From Pseudomonadota bacterium (lineage in GTDB: Bacteria; Pseudomonadota; Gammaproteobacteria; Burkholderiales; Burkholderiaceae_C), in the NCBI GenBank assembly GCA_018241985.1, contig JAFECV010000110.1, positions 1-7,113 on the forward strand: a DNA stretch of 7,113 nucleotides, read 5' to 3'. This document shows, in pieces, positions 1 through 5,126 of this stretch. The notes beneath the pieces were generated by a model. It was not told the DNA's origin. It made no database searches and saw only the letters and a program-made list of their open reading frames with translations. Numbering within the stretch: the first letter of the stretch is position 1; each line of letters begins with the position of its first letter. A program made the translations under genes and the position numbers.

Positions 1-101
1 TCCAGCGACCGCCGCGGAGCGGGCTTGGCCCGGCCGCTGGCGGTGCCCCCTTGCGTGGGGGTTGGCGAAGCGACACGCAGTGCGCGCAGCCTGGGGGTAG
101 T
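1..101. repeat. Hairpin-rich intergenic stretch downstream of argD, probable interspersed repeat/terminator region
   Basis: No gene is supported here. The stretch holds successive dyads. ACCGCCGCGG at 8-17 pairs with CCGC at 34-37 plus GGCGGT at 39-44, leaving one bulged T at 38. Nested inside it are CGGGC (20-24) and GCCCG (28-32) with a TTG loop. A second hairpin is CCCCC (46-50) with GGGGG (57-61). The remainder up to argD is G-rich, including CTGGGGG at 91-97. Its position just past the argD stop codon suggests a role in 3'-end formation, but there is no T-run typical of an intrinsic terminator. The segment around 57-97 resembles GC-rich intergenic repeats I recall from Comamonadaceae genomes; that is from memory and untested. 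Confidence 0.45.
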
Positions 102-1313
102 TCATCCTAAGAACTGCGTGATCAGCGGGCACAGGATCGCGACCAGCTCGTCGGCCTCGGCCTGCGTGAAGATCAGCGGCGGCAGCAGCCGCACCACGCT
201 GTCGGCGGTCACGCTGATCAAGAGGCCCTGGTCGGCGGCGCGCCGGACGAGTTCGCCGCAGGGCCGGGCCAGTTCGATACCGATCATCAGGCCCTGGCCG
301 CGGATTTCCCGCACGCCGCGGCCGAGCTCGGCGGCGAGGCCGCGCTCCAGCGCGGCGCGCAGATGGGCGCCGACGCGCTCTGCGTTCTCCAGCAGCCGGT
401 CTTCCTCCATGATGCGCAGCGTCTCGACGCCGGCGCGCATCGCGAGCGGGTTGCCGCCGAAGGTCGTGCCGTGGTTGCCCGGCTGGAAGATGGCCGCCGC
501 CTTCGGCCCCGCGACCACCGCGCCGATCGGCACGCCGGAACCCAGGCCCTTCGCGAGCGGCATCACGTCCGGCACGATGCCGGCCCACTGGTGCGCGAAC
601 CACTTGCCGGTGCGGCCCATGCCGCACTGCACCTCGTCGATCATCATCAGCCAGTTGCGCTCGTCGCAGAGGCGGCGCAGCTGCTGCAGGTATTCGACGC
701 GCATCGCATTGATGCCGCCTTCGCCCTGGATCGTCTCGAAGAACACCGCGACCACGTTCGGGTTGCCTTCGGTCGCGCGCTTCAAGGCCTCGATGTCGTT
801 CAGCGGCACGCGGATGAAGCCTTCGACCAGCGGGCCGAAGCCCTGCTGCACCTTCTCGTTGCCGGTGGCGGACAGGGTCGCGATGCTGCGCCCGTGGAAC
901 GCCTTCTCGTAGACCACGATCTCGGGCCGCTCTATGCCCCGGTCGTGACCGAACTTGCGCGCCAGCTTGATCGCCGCCTCGTTCGCCTCGAGCCCGGTCG
1001 AGCAGAAGAACACGTTCGTCATGCTCGAGAGCTCGACCAGCTTGGCCGCCAGCCGCTCCTGGTTCGGCACGTGGTAGTAGTTCGAGCTGTGGATGATCTT
1101 CGCGACCTGGTCCTGCAGCGCCGGCACCAGCTTCGGGTGGTTGTGGCCCAGCGTGTTGACCGCGATGCCGGCCAGCGCGTCGAGATACGGCTTGCCGTTC
1201 ACGTCCCAGACGCGGCAGCCCTGCCCATGCGAGAGCGCGATCGGCACGCGCGCATAGGTGTTCATCGTGTGCGGCGATGCGGCTTCGATGAATTGCGGTG
1301 CGGCAGCGTTCAT
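102..1313 (-). CDS. argD: Acetylornithine aminotransferase (class III PLP-dependent aminotransferase)
   Basis: Cytosolic PLP enzyme that converts N-acetylglutamate semialdehyde and glutamate to N2-acetylornithine and 2-oxoglutarate in arginine biosynthesis; ArgD enzymes often also serve as succinyldiaminopimelate aminotransferases. The 403-residue product has the family landmarks in order: a GIAVNTLGHNHP-type N-terminal segment (about 49-60), the phosphate-binding loop with TGLEAN (106-111), FHGR (139-142), ETIQGEGG (193-200), the cofactor-binding IDEVQ (225-229), the Schiff-base lysine at 255 in PLAKG, and TTFGGNP (283-289). K255 matches the E. coli ArgD numbering. The phosphate loop reads C-S-T-G-L-E where C-N-S-G-x-E is commoner, a mild variation. 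I chose the ATG at 1313 because a GAGGGA Shine-Dalgarno lies 9 nt upstream and the N-terminus then fits the family; an in-frame start 18 codons earlier falls inside a palindrome and adds an unlikely Cys/Arg-rich leader. GABA- or succinylornithine-type transaminases are less likely alternatives. Confidence 0.93.
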   Translation of the reverse strand: MNAAAPQFIEAASPHTMNTYARVPIALSHGQGCRVWDVNGKPYLDALAGIAVNTLGHNHPKLVPALQDQVAKIIHSSNYYHVPNQERLAAKLVELSSMTNVFFCSTGLEANEAAIKLARKFGHDRGIERPEIVVYEKAFHGRSIATLSATGNEKVQQGFGPLVEGFIRVPLNDIEALKRATEGNPNVVAVFFETIQGEGGINAMRVEYLQQLRRLCDERNWLMMIDEVQCGMGRTGKWFAHQWAGIVPDVMPLAKGLGSGVPIGAVVAGPKAAAIFQPGNHGTTFGGNPLAMRAGVETLRIMEEDRLLENAERVGAHLRAALERGLAAELGRGVREIRGQGLMIGIELARPCGELVRRAADQGLLISVTADSVVRLLPPLIFTQAEADELVAILCPLITQFLG

Positions 1314-1356
1314 GGCGGGAGATCCCTCGAAGGTTCGTGAGCAGGAGCGGCAAGCA

Positions 1357-1384
1357 CAACGGCCCAACGTGAGTTGAGCCGTTG
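1357..1384. promoter_or_regulatory. 28-bp imperfect palindrome in the argD leader/promoter
   Basis: Outer arms CAACGGC (1357-1363) and GCCGTTG (1378-1384) enclose inner arms CAAC (1365-1368) and GTTG (1373-1376), with one mismatched pair (1364/1377) and a 4-nt centre. It sits 43 bp upstream of the argD start codon and just downstream of the candidate argD -10 box, so it would form either an operator over the start site or a stable 5'-end hairpin in the argD mRNA. It lacks the AT-rich core of an ArgR box. Confidence 0.5.
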
Positions 1385-1391
1385 AAGGCCG

Positions 1392-1397
1392 ATTTTA
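1392..1397 (-). promoter_or_regulatory. Candidate -10 element of the argD promoter
   Basis: Read on the minus strand this is TAAAAT, five of six matches to the sigma70 -10 consensus. Transcription would begin near 1385, at the edge of the 28-bp palindrome. A TTGTCA-like element lies upstream at 1426-1421, but its 23-bp spacing is too long for a normal -35, so this assignment rests mainly on the -10 box and its position. Confidence 0.35.
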
Positions 1398-1428
1398 GGC
1401 GCTGCGGGGAATGCCACGCTTGACAATT

Positions 1429-1447
1429 GCGCATCACAGCGATGCGC
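1429..1447. repeat. Perfect 7-bp inverted repeat in the argD/DUF3579 intergenic region
   Basis: Arms GCGCATC (1429-1435) and GATGCGC (1441-1447) are perfectly complementary around a 5-nt centre. It lies between the two candidate divergent promoters and could be a binding site for a dimeric regulator or a chance GC-rich dyad. No T-run follows on either strand, so it is not an intrinsic terminator. Confidence 0.35.
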
Positions 1448-1476
1448 GGCGGCTCGAGAGTCGGCACCGTGCCCGA

Positions 1477-1485
1477 TGGGATAAT
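1477..1485 (+). promoter_or_regulatory. Candidate extended -10 promoter for the DUF3579 gene
   Basis: TGG followed by GATAAT (1480-1485) forms an extended -10 element, five of six to TATAAT with the TGn motif. No good -35 is visible at normal spacing, which extended -10 promoters tolerate. The start site would be near 1492, giving a leader of about 100 nt before the ATG at 1591. Confidence 0.4.
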
Positions 1486-1590
1486 CGATCCACGCCGAGC
1501 AGCCCCAGCCAGCCCTAGCCAGTGCCGGGCAGCGCCGGCCCGGAGCCGGTCCATCGCGGCCCCACGCACCAGCCCGCCCCTCACCTCCCG

Positions 1591-1908
1591 ATGCTCCCCG
1601 ACGACGTCAAGCAAGTCTTCATCCGCGGCATCACGAACGCGGGCCGGCCGTTTCGGCCGAGCGACTGGGCCGAACGGCTGGCCGGCGTGATGAGCCCGTT
1701 CCGCCCCGGCGGCCCGAAACCCGGCGATCACCTGAGCTATTCGCCCTGGTGCCTGCCGACCGTGGTCGACGGCGTGAAATGCGTGGTGGTGAACCGCGCG
1801 CTGCGCGGGCACGACGTGAGGGCCTGGGACTTCTGCATGAACTTCGCGCGCGACAACGACCTGCAGACCTTCGAGGCCTGTCTGCTGCCCGAGCAGCAGC
1901 GGGCTTGA
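1591..1908 (+). CDS. DUF3579 family protein of unknown function
   Basis: This 105-residue protein matches my memory of the DUF3579 family, small proteins found mainly in betaproteobacteria and uncharacterised. Recognisable family blocks are the N-terminal F-I-R-G-I-T (10-15), G-R-P-F-R-P-S-D-W-A-E-R-L-A-G (18-32), the hydrophobic GVKCVVV (61-67), and the C-terminal M-N-F-A-R-D-N-D-L (83-91) with EACLLP (95-100). It has two cysteines in the middle and C-terminal parts (C54, C64) besides C82 and C97, but no metal-binding pattern I would assert. There is no signal peptide or membrane segment, so it is probably cytosolic. The frame is open to a GTG at 1522, but the extra 23 residues are Pro/His-rich and outside the family domain, so I chose the ATG at 1591. 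Neither start has a convincing Shine-Dalgarno. The gene diverges from argD and converges on rpsT; its linkage with these genes is, as I recall, common in Burkholderiales. Confidence 0.8.
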   Translation: MLPDDVKQVFIRGITNAGRPFRPSDWAERLAGVMSPFRPGGPKPGDHLSYSPWCLPTVVDGVKCVVVNRALRGHDVRAWDFCMNFARDNDLQTFEACLLPEQQRA

Positions 1909-1935
1909 TCACAGGGGATCAGAGCAAGCCGGACG

Positions 1936-1960
1936 CGAAAAAGCCGTCTTGCGACGGCTT
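1936..1960 (-). terminator. Rho-independent terminator of rpsT
   Basis: AAGCCGTC (1941-1948) and GACGGCTT (1953-1960) form an 8-bp perfect stem with a 4-nt loop TTGC. On the minus strand the stem runs directly into TTT then CGCG, giving five consecutive T residues together with the stem end. It lies about 75 bp past the rpsT stop codon. On the plus strand no T-run follows, so it would not efficiently stop the DUF3579 transcript by the intrinsic mechanism. Confidence 0.8.
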
Positions 1961-1999
1961 CCTGCGTGGGCTTTGCTGGCAGCGCACCCCGATGAGCGG

Positions 2000-2021
2000 C
2001 GGACCGGTGGGACCCGGTCCG
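2000..2021. repeat. GC-rich 8-bp hairpin in the rpsT 3' untranslated region
   Basis: CGGACCGG (2000-2007) and CCGGTCCG (2014-2021) pair perfectly around a 6-nt loop. It lies between the rpsT stop codon and the T-run terminator. Without a T-run it is more likely an RNA-stabilising or pausing structure than a terminator. It could also protect the 3' end of the convergent DUF3579 transcript. Confidence 0.5.
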
Positions 2022-2035
2022 GGCGGGCCTGAAAC

Positions 2036-2332
2036 TCAGGCGGCGGCCAGGGCTTTCACCTTGGCGGAGAGGCGGCTCTTGTCGCGAGCGGCCTTGTTCT
2101 TGTGGAAGATGCCCTTGTCGGCGACCGTGTCCACGACCGACTGCATCTTGCCGAACAGCTCGGTGGCCTTGGACTTGTCGCCGGCCAGCACGGCCTTCTC
2201 GACGTTCTTCACCGCGGTGCGGTACTTGGAGCGCAGCGAGGTGTTCGCGGCGTTGAGTTTGGTGTCCTGGCGGGCACGCTTGCGACCCGACGCGAGGCGC
2301 GGGTTTTTCTTTTTCGGTTTGGCTGAGGCCAT
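2036..2332 (-). CDS. rpsT: 30S ribosomal protein S20
   Basis: A component of the small ribosomal subunit that binds 16S rRNA and contributes to 30S assembly. The 98-residue, strongly basic product begins with a Lys-rich segment (K5, K7-K9), continues with [21 protein letters not shown] sequence (14-30) and carries the characteristic [21 protein letters not shown] block (68-88). It is about ten residues longer than the E. coli protein (87), mostly through the N-terminal and Ala-rich C-terminal ends, as is usual in betaproteobacteria. The ATG at 2332 has an AAGGA Shine-Dalgarno (2344-2340) 7 nt upstream. The gene is monocistronic, with its own promoter and terminator, and diverges from murJ. 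S20 represses its own translation in E. coli; nothing in this leader demonstrates that here. Confidence 0.97.
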   Translation of the reverse strand: MASAKPKKKNPRLASGRKRARQDTKLNAANTSLRSKYRTAVKNVEKAVLAGDKSKATELFGKMQSVVDTVADKGIFHKNKAARDKSRLSAKVKALAAA

Positions 2333-2374
2333 GAAGGATTCCTTGTGTCAGAGGATGATGCCAGCAAACCCTCC

Positions 2375-2380
2375 ATTATA
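2375..2380 (-). promoter_or_regulatory. rpsT promoter -10 box
   Basis: On the minus strand this is a perfect TATAAT, 42 bp upstream of the rpsT start codon. Transcription would begin near 2368, giving a leader of roughly 36 nt. No TTGACA-like -35 is visible at 16-18 bp; the upstream DNA is almost pure G+C. Confidence 0.65.
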
Positions 2381-2395
2381 GGCGTGCGGGCTCGC

Positions 2396-2405
2396 CCCGG
2401 CCGGG
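2396..2405. repeat. 10-bp palindrome upstream of the rpsT -10 box
   Basis: CCCGGCCGGG is a perfect palindrome located where the rpsT -35 region would be. It may simply reflect G+C content, but its position in the divergent rpsT/murJ promoter region makes it a possible protein-binding site. Confidence 0.25.
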
Positions 2406-2421
2406 CCCGACGGCAGGTGCC

Positions 2422-2442
2422 GGCCTGAACAGGCCCTACACT
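2422..2442 (+). promoter_or_regulatory. Candidate murJ promoter with adjacent dyad
   Basis: TACACT (2437-2442) matches the -10 consensus at four of six positions, including the key TA and final T. The expected start site is about seven bases downstream, at 2449, which is the murJ GTG itself. Directly upstream is a dyad with arms GGCCTG (2422-2427) and CAGGCC (2430-2435). No consensus -35 is seen. If real, the murJ mRNA would be leaderless. Confidence 0.35.
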
Positions 2443-2448
2443 TCGCCG

Positions 2449-4029
2449 GTGTCGCTGCTGAAGTCCGCCTCCACCGTCTCGCTGTTCACGCTTGCCTCGC
2501 GCATCACCGGCCTGGTGCGCGACGTGCTGTTCGCGTCGGTGTACGGCGTGAGCCCGCTGACCGACGCGTTCTACGTCGCGTTTCGCATCCCGAACCTGTT
2601 TCGCCGGGTGTTCGGCGAGGGCGCGTTCAGCCAGGCGTTCGTGCCGGTGCTCTCGGCCAGCCGGGCCGAGCACGGCGAGGCCGGCGCGCAGGCGCTGATC
2701 GACCATGTCGCGACGCTGCTGACCTGGACGCTGGTGCTGGTCTGCGTGGCCGGCGTGGTCGGCGCGCCGCTGCTCGTGTGGGCGCTGGCCAGCGGGTTCC
2801 ACGCGGAGACGTTCGACGCGACCGTCGTGATGACGCGCTGGATGTTCCCGTACATCGGCTTCATGTCGCTGGTGGCGCTGGCCGGCGGCATCCTGAACAC
2901 CTGGCGCAAGTTCGCCGCGCCGGCCGCAGCGCCGGTGCTGCTGAACGTCGCGCTGATCCTGGCGATCGTGTTCGCCAGTCCCTGGTTCGGGCGCCATGGC
3001 ATCGAGCCGATCTATTCGCAGTGCATCGGCGTGATGGTCGGCGGCGTGCTGCAGCTCGGCCTGCAGCTGGCGGCGCTCCGGCGCCTCGCGATGCTGCCGC
3101 GGCTGGGCCGCAGCCTCGCGGCGCTGCGCACGAGCTGGGCGGACCCCGGCACGCGGCGCGTGCTGCGCCTGATGGGGCCGGCGCTGCTCGGCGTGAGCGT
3201 GGCGCAGATCTCGCTGCTGATCAACACCCAGATCGCGTCGCACCTGGCGGCCGGCAGCGTCACCTGGATCACGAACGCGGACCGGCTGATGGAGTTCCCG
3301 ACCGCGATGCTCGGCGTCGCGCTCGGCGTGGTGCTGATGCCGCAGCTCGCGCAGGCGCGCGCCAGCGGCAACGAAGCCGCCTATTCCTCGATGCTGGACT
3401 GGGGCCTGCGCCTCGTGGTGCTGCTGGCCGCGCCGTGCGCGGTCGGCCTCCTGCTGTTCGCGCGGCCGCTGGTGGCGGCGCTGTTCCACTACCGCGCGTT
3501 CACCGCGCTCGACGTGGACAAGACCGCCGCCGCGCTGATGAACTACGGCGTCGGCCTGCTCGGCATCATCGCGATCAAGGTGCTGGCGCCGGGCTTCTAC
3601 GCGCGCCAGGACACCGCGACGCCGATGCGCATCGCCGCGGTGGTGCTGGTGTTCGTGCAGCTGCTGAACGTGGTGCTGGTGCCCAGACTGCAGCACGCGG
3701 CGCTGACGCTGTCGATCAGCATCGGCGCGCTGGCGAACGGCCTGTGGCTGCTGGTGCTGCTGGTGCGCCGCGGCAGCTACCGGCCGCTGCCGGGCTGGCG
3801 CAGCTTTCTGCTGCGGGTCGGCGCCGCCAGCGCGCTGCTCGCGCTGTTCCTGGCCTGGGGCGACCATGCGTTCGACTGGATCGGCTTGCAGGCCCATAAA
3901 TTTGAGCGAATTGGCCTTCTAGCCGGCTTCCTGTGCGCGTCTGCTGCTATCTATTTCATAGTATTGTGGATGTCCGGATTGAAGCTGCGCCAGATGTTGC
4001 GGCCGGCCCGGATGCGCGACCCGGCCTAG
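2449..4029 (+). CDS. murJ: Lipid II flippase MurJ (MOP superfamily)
   Basis: An inner-membrane protein that moves lipid II from the cytoplasmic to the periplasmic face for peptidoglycan synthesis. The 526-residue product is hydrophobic throughout, compatible with the 14-helix fold, and begins with the conserved S-L-L-K-S-A-S-T-V-S segment. Residues corresponding to those shown important in E. coli MurJ are present at identical positions: R18, R24, D39 and R52, followed by FGEGAFSQAFVP (55-66). The conserved NADRLMEFP block (276-284) supplies the central-cavity arginine R279. The GTG start is fixed by alignment of this N-terminus; no Shine-Dalgarno precedes it. The final part is odd: codons 484-506 (3898-3966) are much less G+C-rich and use codons such as AAA, CGA, ATT, CTT, CTA, ATA and GTA that are rare elsewhere in the gene, yet they encode a plausible last membrane helix. 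The gene is probably monocistronic; the downstream operon seems to have its own promoter. Confidence 0.95.
   Translation: MSLLKSASTVSLFTLASRITGLVRDVLFASVYGVSPLTDAFYVAFRIPNLFRRVFGEGAFSQAFVPVLSASRAEHGEAGAQALIDHVATLLTWTLVLVCVAGVVGAPLLVWALASGFHAETFDATVVMTRWMFPYIGFMSLVALAGGILNTWRKFAAPAAAPVLLNVALILAIVFASPWFGRHGIEPIYSQCIGVMVGGVLQLGLQLAALRRLAMLPRLGRSLAALRTSWADPGTRRVLRLMGPALLGVSVAQISLLINTQIASHLAAGSVTWITNADRLMEFPTAMLGVALGVVLMPQLAQARASGNEAAYSSMLDWGLRLVVLLAAPCAVGLLLFARPLVAALFHYRAFTALDVDKTAAALMNYGVGLLGIIAIKVLAPGFYARQDTATPMRIAAVVLVFVQLLNVVLVPRLQHAALTLSISIGALANGLWLLVLLVRRGSYRPLPGWRSFLLRVGAASALLALFLAWGDHAFDWIGLQAHKFERIGLLAGFLCASAAIYFIVLWMSGLKLRQMLRPARMRDPA
3898..3968. repeat. AT-richer, repeat-like patch embedded in frame in murJ
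   Basis: In 3901-3970, 34 of 70 bases are G or C, against roughly 70% around it. The edges are abrupt. The patch starts with AAATTTGAGC, includes TTGGCCTTCTAGCC and ends with GCTGCTATC and ATAGTA. These blocks resemble, from memory, a short palindromic interspersed repeat common in Comamonadaceae intergenic DNA. It is translated in frame as K484 to about L506. A search against related genomes was not possible here. Confidence 0.5.
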
Positions 4030-4041
4030 GGTGATCGCTGA

Positions 4042-4069
4042 GTGACAATCGGCGCCACGCCGCGACAAT
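4042..4069 (+). promoter_or_regulatory. Candidate promoter of the E1/SDR/TRAP operon
   Basis: GTGACA (4042-4047, five of six to TTGACA) and GACAAT (4064-4069, four of six to TATAAT) are separated by 16 bp. The start site would be near 4076, giving a leader of about 40 nt before the ATG at 4116. The leader would open with a hairpin, CGCGGCG (4075-4081) with CGCCGCG (4088-4094). This arrangement also argues against the in-frame ATG at 4068, which overlaps the -10 box. Confidence 0.4.
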
Positions 4070-4115
4070 GAGCGCGCGGCGGTTGGGCGCCGCGATGCGA
4101 GCAAGAAGCGCAGCC

Positions 4116-5126
4116 ATGACGAATCAACGATTGCTGGACCTGTACCGGCTGATGCGGCGCATCCGCGCCTTCGAGGACGCGGCCGAGCTGGCAAGCCAGG
4201 GCGGCGTCGCGGCCTGGGGCCTGGCGGCCTCGGCCAAGCCGGCGCTGGTGCGCGGTCCGCTGCACCTGTCCACGGGCCAGGAGGCGGTCGCCGCCGGCGT
4301 CTGCAGCCACCTCGAGCGGCGCGACCTGCTGACCTCGACGCACCGCGGCCATGGCCACACGCTGGCCAAGGGCGCCGATCCGGCGCGGATGATGTGCGAG
4401 CTGTTCGGCCGCGCGACCGGCTACAACCAGGGCAAGGGCGGGTCGATGCACATCGCCGACTTCTCGGTCGGCATGCTCGGCGCGAACGGCGTGGTCGCGG
4501 CGGGCATCCCGATCGCCACCGGCGCCGCCCATGCACTGAAGGTGCGCGGCCTGCCGCAGATCGTCGCCTGCTTCTTCGGCGACGGCGCGGCGAACCGCGG
4601 CCCGTTCCTCGAAGGCCTGAACTGGGCCCAGGTGTACCGCCTGCCGGTGCTGTTCGTCTGCGAGGACAACCGCATCTCGGCCACCACGCCGACCGACACG
4701 ATGACCGCGGGCGAGGGCGTCTCGGCGCGTGCGCGCTCGCTCGGGCTGCCGTCGCTCAAAGTCGACGGCAACGACGTCGAGGCGGTGGATGAAGCCGCGG
4801 CGCGGCTCGCCGCCGAGGTGCGCGCGGGCGGCGGGCCGCGCCTGCTGCACGCGGTCACGTACCGGATCAAGGGCCATGTGTCGGTCGATCCGGGCAGCTA
4901 CCGCGATCCTCAGGAAGTCGCCGCGGCGATGGAAGCCGACCCGCTGCGCGTGGCGGAGGCGCGTCTTCGCGAGCGCGGCGTCGCGCAGGCCGAGATCGAC
5001 CGGATCATTGATGCCGCGCGCGCCGAGATCGCCCATGCGCTGGCGGCGGCCGAGGCCGCGCCCTGGCCCGAGGCCGGCGCGGCGTACGAGCAGGTGCAGG
5101 ACACCGGCGCGGGAATGTGGCGATGA
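4116..5126 (+). CDS. Thiamine-diphosphate dehydrogenase E1 component, alpha subunit (pyruvate/acetoin/2-oxoacid type)
   Basis: The alpha chain of an alpha2beta2 E1 enzyme that uses thiamine diphosphate to decarboxylate a 2-oxoacid, or cleave acetoin, and normally passes the acyl group to a lipoyl E2. In the 336-residue product, HLSTGQEA (50-57) and STHRGHGH (74-81) are family blocks. GKGGSMHI (106-113) and LGANGVV (121-127) follow. The TPP/Mg motif starts at GDG (155-157) and ends at N185, with the D156-N185 spacing of 29 equal to human E1 alpha D167-N196. The active-site loop histidine is H254 in a G-H-V-S-V-D-P-G-S-Y-R context. Oddities are an Ala-rich insertion of about 13 residues around 30-45, D184 where Asn is usual, and I187 where Tyr is usual. 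I chose the ATG at 4116; an in-frame ATG at 4068 lies in the candidate -10 box and adds an Arg/Ala-rich leader. Substrate is unassigned: acetoin, pyruvate or a branched oxoacid are all possible. Confidence 0.85.
   Translation: MTNQRLLDLYRLMRRIRAFEDAAELASQGGVAAWGLAASAKPALVRGPLHLSTGQEAVAAGVCSHLERRDLLTSTHRGHGHTLAKGADPARMMCELFGRATGYNQGKGGSMHIADFSVGMLGANGVVAAGIPIATGAAHALKVRGLPQIVACFFGDGAANRGPFLEGLNWAQVYRLPVLFVCEDNRISATTPTDTMTAGEGVSARARSLGLPSLKVDGNDVEAVDEAAARLAAEVRAGGGPRLLHAVTYRIKGHVSVDPGSYRDPQEVAAAMEADPLRVAEARLRERGVAQAEIDRIIDAARAEIAHALAAAEAAPWPEAGAAYEQVQDTGAGMWR

Noticed and set aside
363..1340. Long plus-strand frames opposite argD
   Set aside because: They mirror argD codons and show no family similarity, while argD has complete catalytic motifs.
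1398..1413. TGGCA-like sequence as a sigma54 promoter for argD
   Set aside because: The GG and GC doublets are 8 bp apart rather than the required 10.
1420..1448. TTGACA at 1420-1425 as a plus-strand promoter
   Set aside because: No -10-like hexamer occurs 15-19 bp downstream; the position falls in a GC-rich dyad.
1522..1590. GTG start upstream of the DUF3579 domain
   Set aside because: The added residues are Pro/His-rich, outside the domain, and no Shine-Dalgarno precedes the GTG.
2334..2344. AAGGA-T-TCCTT dyad covering the rpsT Shine-Dalgarno as a regulatory hairpin
   Set aside because: A one-base centre cannot form a stable RNA hairpin, and the pattern can arise by chance.
2209..3897. 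A 562-codon minus-strand open frame antisense to murJ and rpsT
   Set aside because: The product is Gln/Arg/His-rich with no domain, overlaps rpsT and murJ, and is what a third-position-GC gene gives in the complementary frame.
4026..5036. A 336-codon minus-strand open frame antisense to E1 alpha
   Set aside because: Arg/Ala-rich low-complexity translation with no recognisable motif; the plus strand carries a clear E1 alpha gene.
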